A stretch of DNA of 59,179 nucleotides, taken from contig JAZRLP010000038.1 in NCBI GenBank assembly GCA_045646905.1, forward strand, positions 1-59,179, read 5' to 3'. The position numbers were made by a program, and so were the translations under genes. Positions 44,798 to 53,134 of this stretch are shown here, piece after piece; the stretch's first letter is position 1, and each line of letters begins with the position of its first letter. Under the pieces are notes generated by a model that saw only the letters and a list, made by a program, of their open reading frames with translations, made no database searches and had not been told where the DNA came from. Source of the DNA: RGIG4079 sp045646905 (GTDB lineage: Bacteria; Bacteroidota; Bacteroidia; Bacteroidales; Muribaculaceae).

Positions 44798-45292
44798 CTA
44801 TTTAATTATCTTTACTGTTTTTGCTTCGGTTGCCGTAATTGCTTTTACCACATACATGCCCGATGCATAGTCGGCAAGGGAAACGGTGGCTTCGGTGGTC
44901 ATGAGCGTTAACATTTCTATCACCATGCCATTGAGATTGCACACAACAACATTTGTGATTTCCTGTGATGATGACACCGTGATTTCTTGTGAAGCGACAT
45001 TATAAGTTATAGACAGGTCGATATTATCGACCAACACTCCTTCAACACCCGATGGTTCTACCTCAAACACTCCTTTCTCAAATGTCGAATAGGGGTATTT
45101 ATCTATTGCTGTCTTTCCTTTTATATGCACTTCAAGCGCATTGGTGGTTTGTTTGCCAAACGTGATTTTGCGAACATCGCTGATGGCATAAGATTTCACC
45201 TTTCCACCCCCATGCAGCGTGAGATACTTCGGTGTTTCTGCCACTGCCACGATGGCGACAAGTAGCAGGATAGGAGTAATTAATTTTCTCAT
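44798..45292 (-). CDS. Short secreted protein with Por-type C-terminal domain (second copy of the pair)
   Basis: 164 residues: signal peptide (about 1-18), a segment with KSYAISDVRKITFG (a motif common near the start of Bacteroidetes surface proteins), and a C-terminal domain ending LADYASGMYVVKAITATEAKTVKIIK-like, here YASGMYVVKAIT then KTVKIIK. Same length, layout and position relative to a Fibrobacter-domain gene as 2314-2790. It has its own promoter and lies 28 bases before the SUMF1 gene. Function unknown. Confidence 0.6.
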   Translation of the reverse strand: MRKLITPILLLVAIVAVAETPKYLTLHGGGKVKSYAISDVRKITFGKQTTNALEVHIKGKTAIDKYPYSTFEKGVFEVEPSGVEGVLVDNIDLSITYNVASQEITVSSSQEITNVVVCNLNGMVIEMLTLMTTEATVSLADYASGMYVVKAITATEAKTVKIIK

Positions 45293-45319
45293 ATTATTGT
45301 AATTTTGTATATCTTTCTA

Positions 45320-45327
45320 CAAAAGTA
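45320..45327 (-). promoter_or_regulatory. -7 box for the short-protein/SUMF1 pair
   Basis: TACTTTTG on the minus strand, 28 bases before the start codon. The rest of the gap (45328-45511) holds only weak pairing (TATCGGC with GCCGATA) and no clear terminator for pgeF. Confidence 0.5.
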
Positions 45328-45511
45328 TAAATTATTATTAATAAGAACTATTGTATTATTATAAATTATTGGCCACAAAAAAGTTTTTTTTGTAATAATA
45401 TGCCTATCGGCTCATGATTATATACCTCACCGCAAATAGGCAAAGCATAGAGTAGAGTTATGCCGATACGGGATTCTCGGGGTAAAAAAAACTGCAATTA
45501 TGCTCTGTGCA

Positions 45512-46282
45512 TTATTGCATTGCGATGGTGAGGGTGCGGCCAGAGTTGATGCCTAAGCGTCGTGCCGAGAAGAATTTTTGTGGGTTGCAACGTGAGCAAT
45601 GGGTGGGGAGTTGTATGTTTTCATCAAGCACCCCTACTTCAATTAATGCTTGACGACATGCTTGTGGGAGGTCGATATGTGGGCGTGGTTGATAGTGACT
45701 CAATATCACTTGCGATGAATCGAATCCATTTTCAACGAATTGTGCCACAACCTCAGGCCCTACCTCAAAACAATCGCCACAGATACATGGTCCCATGGCT
45801 ACTTTAATGTGCGAGAGGGAGGCTCCACATTCAAGCATTTTGGACACAGTTTTTGCTGCTATTCGCCCCACGGTTCCTTTCCAACCCGAGTGAGCCACGC
45901 CTATTACTTTGTTCTCTTCGTCGGCAAACAGTAATGGCACACAGTCGGCCGTGTTGATTGCTATCGCGACACCCGAGAGTGTTGTTACAAGGGCATCGAT
46001 GTTCTCTAATCTTTGGGCATCGAATGGGATTGAGTCAATGACTGCGACATTGAGCGAGTGTGTTTGGCGAGGGATTATCAAATTATCGCGACCAATGCCA
46101 AGCATGGAACACAACTGTTCACGACATTGCGTTATATGCTCTTGTGCATCGCCTGTGTAGTGGCAAGCATTGAACCCGCTATAACTATCCCCTTCAACAA
46201 CACATCCCCGACATGTGCTCATTGCAGTCACGCCGGGGAGAGTCATAAGGTTTATATAAGAGAGATTACTTTTGAGGCTCAT
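45512..46282 (-). CDS. pgeF: Multicopper-type purine nucleoside phosphorylase / PgeF family
   Basis: 256 residues of the YfiH/DUF152 family. The metal/active-site residues lie in IPRQTHSLNVAVID, NTADCVPLLF and IGVAHSGWKGTVG, followed by GPCICGDCFEVGPEV. E. coli PgeF trims non-canonical L-Ser/Gly-containing muropeptide precursors, and other members are zinc purine-nucleoside phosphorylases (formerly called laccases). The start overlaps the end of obgE by 17 bases, so translation is coupled. It is the last gene of the NeuC-to-PgeF unit. Confidence 0.85.
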   Translation of the reverse strand: MSLKSNLSYINLMTLPGVTAMSTCRGCVVEGDSYSGFNACHYTGDAQEHITQCREQLCSMLGIGRDNLIIPRQTHSLNVAVIDSIPFDAQRLENIDALVTTLSGVAIAINTADCVPLLFADEENKVIGVAHSGWKGTVGRIAAKTVSKMLECGASLSHIKVAMGPCICGDCFEVGPEVVAQFVENGFDSSQVILSHYQPRPHIDLPQACRQALIEVGVLDENIQLPTHCSRCNPQKFFSARRLGINSGRTLTIAMQ

Positions 46283-47462
46283 CTTCTTCGTAATCTACCC
46301 AATCATATTCAATATCTTCGCCCCAGTCGTCACCTTCATAGAAGAATTCTTCTTCCTCTTCTTCGACAGCCATAGGCTCATTTTCGAAGATAAACTCATC
46401 TTCTTCACGCACACGATGATGACCATCGAGACGGCGATGGGTGATTGTTGATGGCTCAATGCGATTGCTTTCGTCGGTGATAGCATTCCACAATAGGTCT
46501 TTGAGTTCGGTTATACCTTGACCTGTCACCGAAGAAATAAATACATGAGGCACACCTTCGGGGAGTTCTTTCTCCATTTCGGCCATTAGTTCCTCATCGA
46601 GCATATCGCTTTTTGAGATAGCAAGCACACGATGTTTGTCTTCCAACTCGGGGTTGAATTTCACTACCTCATCGAGTAGTATTTCATATTCGCGTTTGAT
46701 ATCGTCGGCATCGGCAGGTACCATAAACAGTAACACGGCATTGCGCTCGATGTGGCGAAGGAAGCGCAATCCGAGGCCTTTCCCTTCGCTTGCACCTTCG
46801 ATAATGCCAGGAATATCGGCCATAACAAACGAGCGATTGTCGCGATATGACACGATGCCAAGTTGTGGCTCCATTGTGGTAAATGGATAGTCGGCAATCT
46901 TGGGACGAGCCGCCGAAACCGATGAAAGCAATGTTGATTTACCAGCGTTGGGGAACCCTACAAGCCCCACATCGCCGAGCAATTTCAACTCCATAATCAC
47001 AGTTCGCTCTATTGCTGGTTCGCCTGGTTGTGCATAACGAGGTGTTTGATGTGTAGCGCTCTTAAAGTGCCAGTTGCCGAGACCACCACGACCACCACGA
47101 AGCAATTTTATCTCTTCATCGTGATCGACTACTTCGCAAAGGTATTCACCTGTTTCGGCATCAAACACTACGGTGCCACATGGCACTTCGAGAATAACAT
47201 CGTCGCCATCTTTACCAAAACTGCGACCACCCGAGCCACTTTGTCCGTTGCCAGCAAAAACATGTCGGCGATAACGCAATGGCAATAGCGTCCACATGTT
47301 TTTATTACCTTTGAGTATGATGTGACCCCCACGGCCACCGTCACCCCCGTCGGGACCTCCCTTGGGGACATATTTAGCGCGATAGAAGTGTCGAGAGCCA
47401 GCTCCACCTTTTCCTGAGCGGCAAAGTATCTTTACATAATCAATAAAATTTGAATCTGCCAT
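46266..47462 (-). CDS. obgE: Obg-family GTPase
   Basis: 398 residues. The N-terminal Gly-rich Obg fold (FIDYVKILCRSGKGGAGSRHF, GGDGGRGGHI, KGNKNMWTLLPLRYRRH) is followed by a G domain with GFPNAGKSTLL (G1), DIPGIIEGA (G3) and ISKSD (G4). The tail of about 60 residues is highly acidic (EEEEEEFFYEGDDWGEDIEYD in pieces). It assists 50S assembly and couples growth to (p)ppGpp. It lies 18 bases after the nucleotidyltransferase gene, an unusual partner for an essential GTPase. Confidence 0.95.
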   Translation of the reverse strand: MADSNFIDYVKILCRSGKGGAGSRHFYRAKYVPKGGPDGGDGGRGGHIILKGNKNMWTLLPLRYRRHVFAGNGQSGSGGRSFGKDGDDVILEVPCGTVVFDAETGEYLCEVVDHDEEIKLLRGGRGGLGNWHFKSATHQTPRYAQPGEPAIERTVIMELKLLGDVGLVGFPNAGKSTLLSSVSAARPKIADYPFTTMEPQLGIVSYRDNRSFVMADIPGIIEGASEGKGLGLRFLRHIERNAVLLFMVPADADDIKREYEILLDEVVKFNPELEDKHRVLAISKSDMLDEELMAEMEKELPEGVPHVFISSVTGQGITELKDLLWNAITDESNRIEPSTITHRRLDGHHRVREEDEFIFENEPMAVEEEEEEFFYEGDDWGEDIEYDWVDYEEDEPQK

Positions 47463-47480
47463 AGTAAATAGATGTTTTTC

Positions 47481-48533
47481 TTATTTAATTAAATCATTAT
47501 GGTGGCGCATGAGATCTTGGGCCTGTTTGAAGTCGTTTGGCGAGCCCACATCAATCCATGTGCCGTTTATTGGATAATAAACTACCTTCAACCCGTTATT
47601 AATAGCCTGCTCTATTAAATCAGTTGCATCGGTGCGACTGTCACTTGGCACGGTATTAAGCAACTTATTGGAGAAGATATAGATGCCGGCGTTGGCATAA
47701 TAAGAGTATGATGGTTTTTCTTCTATTCCTTTCACTTGCGCGCCATCGGTGGTCAATATCGCATAAGGCACCGATACGACATAGGGTATTGCAGCGATAG
47801 TAACATCGGCTTGCTCCTCAATGTGGCGCATATACATTTCTTCAAATGAGATTGTTGTCAATAGGTCGGAGTTCATCACCAGCGTGTTGCCCTCTTCACT
47901 TCGCGACACAAGCGATGCTGCTCCAATGGTGCCCAATGGAAGCGTTTCAGTTACGCATTTTACATTAACTCCTGCCACAGGGGTCGAGAAATGGGCATGA
48001 ATTTGGTCGGCAAGGTAACGCGTGGTTACTGTTATATCATCAATCCCCACCGAGGCCAATGCTTCAATGTTATAGTCGATGATGGCCTTGCCCCCTATCT
48101 CGAGCAATGGTTTGGGAGTGTTTAATGTCAATGGGCGCAATCGCTCACCTTTACCACCTGCCATGAGTATAGCGCTCAATGGAAGTACGGCTTTAGTTTT
48201 AGTGAGGTCATAGACGGTTTTGATGGTGCCGTCATCGTTGAGATGAGGCAATATCCCCACCCCATTAATGCGACAGTTGCGCATCATCACCACATCGACT
48301 TCTTTGGTTTTAATGGCCTTAAAATTGCGATGCATAGCCTCTTTAACTTGAGCATTGAGCGATACGCCTCCCAACAAGGCTCTACGCACATCGCCATCGG
48401 TCAATGTGCCGGTCATCACATCACATTCATTTGTAACGAGCAATACCATCTGCATGCCCGACAACAAATTTAATTGATGCAAGGCTTCGAGCAATGTAGC
48501 ATTCTCTTTTATCACATATTGATTCATAGCCAT
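47481..48533 (-). CDS. Sugar-phosphate nucleotidyltransferase with N-terminal CBS pair (PtmE-like)
   Basis: 350 residues. Two CBS motifs (about 1-115; GTLTDGDVRRALLGG) precede a nucleotidyltransferase domain (about 120-345) with the signature LMAGGKGERLRPLTLNTPKPLLEIGG, here in parts LMAGGKGERLRPLT and PKPLLEIGG, plus VMNSDLLT and GTWIDVGSPNDF. This architecture is that of PtmE, the glucosamine-1-phosphate guanylyltransferase that feeds legionaminic acid synthesis in Campylobacter. It abuts the CMP-sugar synthetase gene. GDP versus UDP sugar specificity cannot be settled by eye. Confidence 0.75.
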   Translation of the reverse strand: MAMNQYVIKENATLLEALHQLNLLSGMQMVLLVTNECDVMTGTLTDGDVRRALLGGVSLNAQVKEAMHRNFKAIKTKEVDVVMMRNCRINGVGILPHLNDDGTIKTVYDLTKTKAVLPLSAILMAGGKGERLRPLTLNTPKPLLEIGGKAIIDYNIEALASVGIDDITVTTRYLADQIHAHFSTPVAGVNVKCVTETLPLGTIGAASLVSRSEEGNTLVMNSDLLTTISFEEMYMRHIEEQADVTIAAIPYVVSVPYAILTTDGAQVKGIEEKPSYSYYANAGIYIFSNKLLNTVPSDSRTDATDLIEQAINNGLKVVYYPINGTWIDVGSPNDFKQAQDLMRHHNDLIK

Positions 48534-49235
48534 TTATTTTTTTGACAATTCGTTCATTACTACTTCGGCAATAGCCCAATCCATAGGCGTATCGAGGTCG
48601 ATGCTGCGTTCACGAGGCATTTCGCATGGGACTTTGCGAGTGAATTCACCCATCGTCATTGCACGAAGTGATTGTGGATTAATCACATATACTGCGCCGT
48701 TGTATTCCCACACTCGTGGAGCATCTTGACGGCGAGTGATGTTGCCGTCGCCTTTGCACACATACAAGTAGCCTGTTGTGGCATCGGTTTCAAAGCAGTT
48801 ATAATAGGGATTAGCGTTAGCCTCAACCACACTCACCACCATATCTACTTGTGAAGAATATAACTTGAGTGCTTTTTCTACATCTTCGGCTGTGCGTAAT
48901 GGCGATGTGGGTTGCAACAACACTACATTATCATATTCAATCCCCATTGCATCGGCATAGTCCATTGCATCGAGTATCACCTCGCGCGAGCCGGCTGTGT
49001 CGGTTGCAAGATGAGTTGGACGCATATACGGCACAGGCAAACCTGTTTCGCGTGCCACTTGAGCAATTTCTTCGTCGTCGGTGGTAACGATAATATGATT
49101 ATCGTCGGCAAGCGCTCGAGCCACCGCTATCGAATAATGTATGAGCGGTGTGCCCGCAAGAGGTTTTATATTCTTGCGAGGTATGCCTTTGCTGCCACCT
49201 CGGGCTGGGATTATATATAGCGATTTATATTTCAT
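48534..49235 (-). CDS. CMP-nonulosonate synthetase (NeuA/LegF-like)
   Basis: 233 residues, the size of single-domain acylneuraminate cytidylyltransferases. IPARGGSKGIPRKNIKPLAG is the CTP-binding signature, followed by YDNVVLLQPTSPLRTAEDVEKAL and RQDAPRVWEYNGAVYVIN; C-terminal ERSIDLDTPMDWAIAE is also typical. It activates a nonulosonic acid (sialic, legionaminic or related) with CTP in the cytosol. Its start overlaps the NeuC-like gene by 4 bases. The PtmE-like neighbour favours legionaminic acid over N-acetylneuraminic acid (inference). Confidence 0.85.
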   Translation of the reverse strand: MKYKSLYIIPARGGSKGIPRKNIKPLAGTPLIHYSIAVARALADDNHIIVTTDDEEIAQVARETGLPVPYMRPTHLATDTAGSREVILDAMDYADAMGIEYDNVVLLQPTSPLRTAEDVEKALKLYSSQVDMVVSVVEANANPYYNCFETDATTGYLYVCKGDGNITRRQDAPRVWEYNGAVYVINPQSLRAMTMGEFTRKVPCEMPRERSIDLDTPMDWAIAEVVMNELSKK

Positions 49236-50404
49236 TTCAAGTCGTAGAATGATTTTCGTTTTAATGATTCCAATGGTGTTGTTGCTATTGCTTCAACTAT
49301 TAGTTGCAAAGTATTGTCCTTGCAATATGGGTTAGAGGCTTTTTGCGCCTTTGCTCTACCCTCTTGACTCAATGCCAATTTTATCGCATCAACAATGCTT
49401 GCGCTATCATCACCACAATGAATTACCGACTCGCTTGCCTTGCGACCTTGCTGACGCATACCTATGTTTACGGTGGGAATGTGCATCGATGGCACTTCGA
49501 TGATGCCACTTGATGAATTGCCCACTACTGCGCCTACATAGTGCAATGCCGATATATAACGCATTAATCCAAGCGAGGGTTTAACCATTACCCTATCTTT
49601 GTTATTAGATGCATATGCCTCAATCATATCAATAATTACACGGCCTTGTGCATCGTTATTTGGGTAAGTAATAATCACTTTATTATCGGGGAATGCGTCG
49701 AGAGCATCGAGCAATGCTTGGCAACGCAATGCCACATCTTCATCATCGAGAGTTGCCGGATGATATGTTACAAGCAATGTGCCGGGTTTGATATCAAAAT
49801 TAAGCGATTCATTTAACTCATCGAGGCTCAAAGGCTCAATGTGTGCCACATTATACACCCCTATCGCGCCGGTATTAATAACTCGGTCGGGATTTTCGCC
49901 CATTTGTATTACTCGATTACGATATTCTTCGGTCGCAGTGAGATGCAACGACGATAATTTTGTAATAGCGTGGCGTATGCTGTCATCGATAGCCCCCTCT
50001 GAAATTTCACCTCCATGAAGGTGTACGATGGGTATGCGCATCACTGTTGCAGCACTTGCCACCGACAGCATTTCGTAGCGATCGCCCAATATCACTATCA
50101 TATCGGGAGTAAGTTGAGCAAACGCATCGGCCATTCCGTCAAGACATTTTGCCATAGCCTTTACGGTTGAGGTGGTTGAATCATCATCGGCCATCATTGG
50201 CACTCTGACATCAACCTCAAAACCTTGAGCGAGAATATCGTCGATGGTGTGTCCATAGCGAGGGTCGAGATGCATATTGGTTGCAACTATTTGCAACTCA
50301 ACATCATCACGCATGCGAAGTTGTTGAGCAATGCCACTCAACAAACCCCACTCGGCACGAGTGCCGGTTACGATACACACTTTGCGTTTGTTATCCATTT
50401 TCAA
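49232..50404 (-). CDS. Hydrolysing UDP/GDP-HexNAc 2-epimerase (NeuC/LegG-like)
   Basis: 390 residues. CIVTGTRAEWGLLSGIAQQL at the start, ILGDRYEMLSVASAA, IPIVHLHGGEISEGAIDDSI and GNSSSGIIEVPS match NeuC/LegG, which epimerise and release a 2-acetamido sugar from its nucleotide carrier as an early step of nonulosonate synthesis. It is first in the operon, with a promoter at 50448-50455. The pathway's condensing synthase (NeuB/LegI) and, for legionaminate, the dehydratase and aminotransferase are not in the window. Confidence 0.85.
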   Translation of the reverse strand: MKMDNKRKVCIVTGTRAEWGLLSGIAQQLRMRDDVELQIVATNMHLDPRYGHTIDDILAQGFEVDVRVPMMADDDSTTSTVKAMAKCLDGMADAFAQLTPDMIVILGDRYEMLSVASAATVMRIPIVHLHGGEISEGAIDDSIRHAITKLSSLHLTATEEYRNRVIQMGENPDRVINTGAIGVYNVAHIEPLSLDELNESLNFDIKPGTLLVTYHPATLDDEDVALRCQALLDALDAFPDNKVIITYPNNDAQGRVIIDMIEAYASNNKDRVMVKPSLGLMRYISALHYVGAVVGNSSSGIIEVPSMHIPTVNIGMRQQGRKASESVIHCGDDSASIVDAIKLALSQEGRAKAQKASNPYCKDNTLQLIVEAIATTPLESLKRKSFYDLK

Positions 50405-50447
50405 TCGTTTCTAATAGGATTCAATACTCCACAATTTATCTAATTTA

Positions 50448-50455
50448 CAAAAATA
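50448..50455 (-). promoter_or_regulatory. -7 box for the NeuC-NeuA-PtmE-obgE-pgeF operon
   Basis: TATTTTTG on the minus strand, 43 bases before the NeuC-like start codon. No other promoter is evident before obgE, so obgE expression may depend on it. Confidence 0.5.
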
Positions 50456-50562
50456 CGAAAATTCCCTCCAACTCTCGCTTTTTGACTCCACTTTTTTACA
50501 ATGGCACTCGCAATATCGCACATTTTGCACATTCTTTTAACTCTCAAAGGCTAAAATACACA

Positions 50563-50603
50563 AAAGATAAAGGTATTGCCTCATTGACAACACCTTTATC
50601 TTT
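50563..50603 (-). terminator. Terminator of the small lipoprotein gene
   Basis: On the minus strand 50603-50592 pairs with 50574-50563 (12 pairs) around a 17-base loop with some inner pairing; a modest T-rich stretch follows. Confidence 0.6.
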
Positions 50604-50621
50604 AATCAATCAATCTTAGTT

Positions 50622-51122
50622 CTATTTTACTCTGAAATATATTTCGCGATTTGCAGTAGATGACTTTGAGATGATAGCCTTTTCATTGGCATAAGCGCAT
50701 TTTATACCATGTGTTTCATCTTGTTCGTGAGCCTTTTTCAACTCGCCATTAGCAAGATTAATCTTTGTGGCCATATCGTTATAGAATGCCACATTGAGTT
50801 CGGCATCATCACAAGCAACACTTATAGAGTCGGTAGCATAGGCCATTTCAAGGCAACTATCGTTTACCTCCCACATACCAGTTACTTCAACCTTTGCGAC
50901 TGTGTCGGTATTGGATGAATTTACATAGGTGAGTTTACGCACAAAAGTGTTGTCATCGACCAATGTCAATGTATCAAACATATCATAAATGCCCACAGCA
51001 TCAACCTCCTCTTGACACGCATTGCTCCACACGCCCACAAATTGAGATTCTTCGTGAGAGCTGCATGCAAAAAGCGAGGCACACACCGCAAGTGTTAATA
51101 CTATATTATGGGCTATTTTCAT
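50622..51122 (-). CDS. Small lipoprotein of unknown function
   Basis: 166 residues with a lipobox (LFACSS, Cys about 20). The mature part starts SQFVGVWSNACQEEVDAVG and continues as strands such as FDTLTLVDDNTFVRKLTYV and GMWEVNDSCLEMAY, resembling the lipocalin-like fold of many Bacteroidetes lipoproteins (GxW near the N-terminus). Four mature cysteines could form disulfides. No function is assigned. It lies 24 bases after ychF and could be read from the same transcript. Confidence 0.6.
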   Translation of the reverse strand: MKIAHNIVLTLAVCASLFACSSHEESQFVGVWSNACQEEVDAVGIYDMFDTLTLVDDNTFVRKLTYVNSSNTDTVAKVEVTGMWEVNDSCLEMAYATDSISVACDDAELNVAFYNDMATKINLANGELKKAHEQDETHGIKCAYANEKAIISKSSTANREIYFRVK

Positions 51123-51146
51123 CGCAAAACTACAAATTTCAACAAG

Positions 51147-52250
51147 TTACACATTGAAGCGGAAGTGCATAATGTCGCCATCTTGCACCACATATTCTTT
51201 ACCTTCAACATTCATTTTACCTGCTTCTTTCACAGCAGCTTCGCTTCCGAGCGACACGAAGTCGTCATATTTGATTACTTCGGCACGAATGAAACCTTTC
51301 TCAAAGTCGGTGTGAATGATACCGGCACATTGAGGAGCCTTGCTACCACGAAGGAATGTCCATGCACGCACTTCATCGGCACCTGCAGTAAAATAAGTTT
51401 GAAGATTGAGAAGTGCATATGCAGCACGAATCAAACGAGCTACGCCCGATTCTTCAAGCCCTATTTCGGCAAGGAATTCTTGGCGTTCTTCCCATGTATC
51501 GAGTTCAGCAATATCGGCCTCGGTTTGTGCAGCAACGATAAGAATTTGAGCATTTTCATTCTTTACAGCCTCGCGCACTGCTTCAACATATTTATTACCA
51601 GTAACAGCCGAAGCATCATCAACATTGCACACATACATTACAGGCTTATTGGTCAACAAAAATAGTTCGCGAGCAAATTTTTGTTCATCAACGGTTTCAA
51701 ATTGAACCGAACGAGCAGGCAAACCTTGATCGAGAGCCTCTTTATATTGCTTCAACACTTCATATTGCATCTTTGCAACTTTGTCACCACCAGTTTGTGC
51801 TTGCTTTTGAGTTTTAGCGATGCGAGCTTCTACTGTTTCGAGGTCTTTGAGTTGCAACTCATAGTCAATAATCTCTTTATCGCGCACGGGGTCAACAGTT
51901 CCGTCAACATGAGTGATATTGTCGTTATCAAAGCAACGAAGCACATGAAGAATTGCATCGGTTTCACGAATATTTGCGAGGAATTTATTGCCAAGTCCCT
52001 CACCCTTTGATGCACCTTTTACAAGGCCGGCAATATCCACAATTTCGACCGTTGCAGGAACAACACTGCGAGGTTCACACATCTCTACAAGTTTTGTAAG
52101 ACGATCATCGGGAACGGTGATTACGCCCACATTTGGTTCGATTGTGCAGAAAGGGAAATTTGCCGATTGCGCTTTAGCATTTGATAGACAGTTAAAAAGA
52201 GTTGACTTGCCCACATTAGGAAGCCCTACGATACCACATTGAAGTGCCAT
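51147..52250 (-). CDS. ychF: YchF/OLA1-family ATPase
   Basis: 367 residues. GIVGLPNVGKSTLFNCLSNA (P-loop), FPFCTIEPNVG (switch I), DIAGLVKGAS (G3) and the changed G4 motif CNVDDAS instead of NKxD, which shifts specificity from GTP to ATP. The C-terminal TGS-like domain holds AWTFLRGSKAPQCAGIIHTDFE and ends DIMHFRFNV. YchF is a ribosome-associated ATPase linked to oxidative-stress responses. Full length; own promoter at 52290-52297. Confidence 0.96.
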   Translation of the reverse strand: MALQCGIVGLPNVGKSTLFNCLSNAKAQSANFPFCTIEPNVGVITVPDDRLTKLVEMCEPRSVVPATVEIVDIAGLVKGASKGEGLGNKFLANIRETDAILHVLRCFDNDNITHVDGTVDPVRDKEIIDYELQLKDLETVEARIAKTQKQAQTGGDKVAKMQYEVLKQYKEALDQGLPARSVQFETVDEQKFARELFLLTNKPVMYVCNVDDASAVTGNKYVEAVREAVKNENAQILIVAAQTEADIAELDTWEERQEFLAEIGLEESGVARLIRAAYALLNLQTYFTAGADEVRAWTFLRGSKAPQCAGIIHTDFEKGFIRAEVIKYDDFVSLGSEAAVKEAGKMNVEGKEYVVQDGDIMHFRFNV

Positions 52251-52289
52251 TTATTATATCTTTATTTGTTATTAATCAATTTTATAGTG

Positions 52290-52297
52290 CAAAGATA
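52290..52297 (-). promoter_or_regulatory. -7 box for ychF
   Basis: TATCTTTG on the minus strand, 39 bases before the ychF start codon. Confidence 0.55.
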
Positions 52298-52373
52298 CGA
52301 ATAAATATTGGCATTTGCCACATATGCACTATAGTTGAATATGAAAATCAAGAGTCAAGAAAGCCTTACTTCG

Positions 52374-53015
52374 CTACTTTGCACGAACTATTGCGTCGGT
52401 TTTACTGATAAATAGTGCATCGTGAGCCGATGATAAGATATAGTGAGTATTGTCTTCGGTAAATTCATCGGCGATAATTGTTCCTTGCTTAACTGTGGTA
52501 AATAATGTATAAGGTATGCCCTCCTCATAGCATTCAACATAAATGGGGGTATTAGGTTTATTGGCAATTAGCACACGATTTCCGTGTCCACTATACCAAT
52601 TTTGCTCTCCCAAATATTTGCTATAGCACCATCCTGTAACTTTGCCAACACTAACCAAAGTCCATTTGCCTGACTTACCTCGTTTTACACCATTTCCCAA
52701 CCCATGAAGAGGGGTCAATACTTCGCCTAGAATTGGCGATGATGACGATTGCGATTGACGCACATTTACAAATCCATCGCTTGATATAGCATAGACCAAT
52801 GTAAATATTTCAGGGGCATCGGGTGAGGCTTCAGCAATTTGGCCGTTAGAGGTAGATGCTTCTAATCTTTGCTCCATCTGGCTCAAAGCATTTTGTAGCG
52901 AGTCAATGCGTTCTTTGTCCTTGTTCCCGTCTAACTTTCCTCTGAAATATTCTGTCACATTGCCACATGATGCCATCAAAATGAATGTTATTGTTATCAA
53001 TAAAATCTTTTTCAT
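52374..53015 (-). CDS. SH3-domain lipoprotein
   Basis: 213 residues from the ATG at 53015, chosen because it opens a clean lipoprotein signal (MKKILLITITFILMASC, Cys17); an ATG at 53039 would place the start at the presumed transcription start. A short coiled coil (about 30-52) is followed by a bacterial SH3-like domain (about 70-135; SSDGFVNVRQSQSSSSPILG, GKWTLVSVGKVTGWCYSKYL) and a C-terminal strand-rich part. SH3b domains often bind cell wall. Partner unknown; single gene. Confidence 0.7.
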   Translation of the reverse strand: MKKILLITITFILMASCGNVTEYFRGKLDGNKDKERIDSLQNALSQMEQRLEASTSNGQIAEASPDAPEIFTLVYAISSDGFVNVRQSQSSSSPILGEVLTPLHGLGNGVKRGKSGKWTLVSVGKVTGWCYSKYLGEQNWYSGHGNRVLIANKPNTPIYVECYEEGIPYTLFTTVKQGTIIADEFTEDNTHYILSSAHDALFISKTDAIVRAK

Positions 53016-53042
53016 AATTAAGCCATAAATCTTTAACACTCA

Positions 53043-53050
53043 CAAATATA
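53043..53050 (-). promoter_or_regulatory. -7 box for the SH3 lipoprotein gene
   Basis: TATATTTG on the minus strand, 27 bases before the start at 53015, which supports that start. Confidence 0.5.
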
Positions 53051-53071
53051 ACACATTCCTCATAAATAACA

Positions 53072-53104
53072 AAACTCAATCACACATTTGGCGCGATTGA
53101 GTTT
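53072..53104 (-). terminator. Terminator of the arginine operon
   Basis: On the minus strand 53104-53095 pairs with 53081-53072 (10 perfect pairs, 13-base loop), followed by TGTTATTT. It lies directly behind argC. Confidence 0.7.
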
Positions 53105-53134
53105 CAATATAGCATTGTTATAATTGCAATATCT

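Noticed and set aside
45328..45511. Possible regulatory RNA in the gap between pgeF and the short sorting-domain gene
   Set aside because: Only one 7-base pairing (TATCGGC with GCCGATA) across a long loop; no T run and no second helix, so it is not better than chance.
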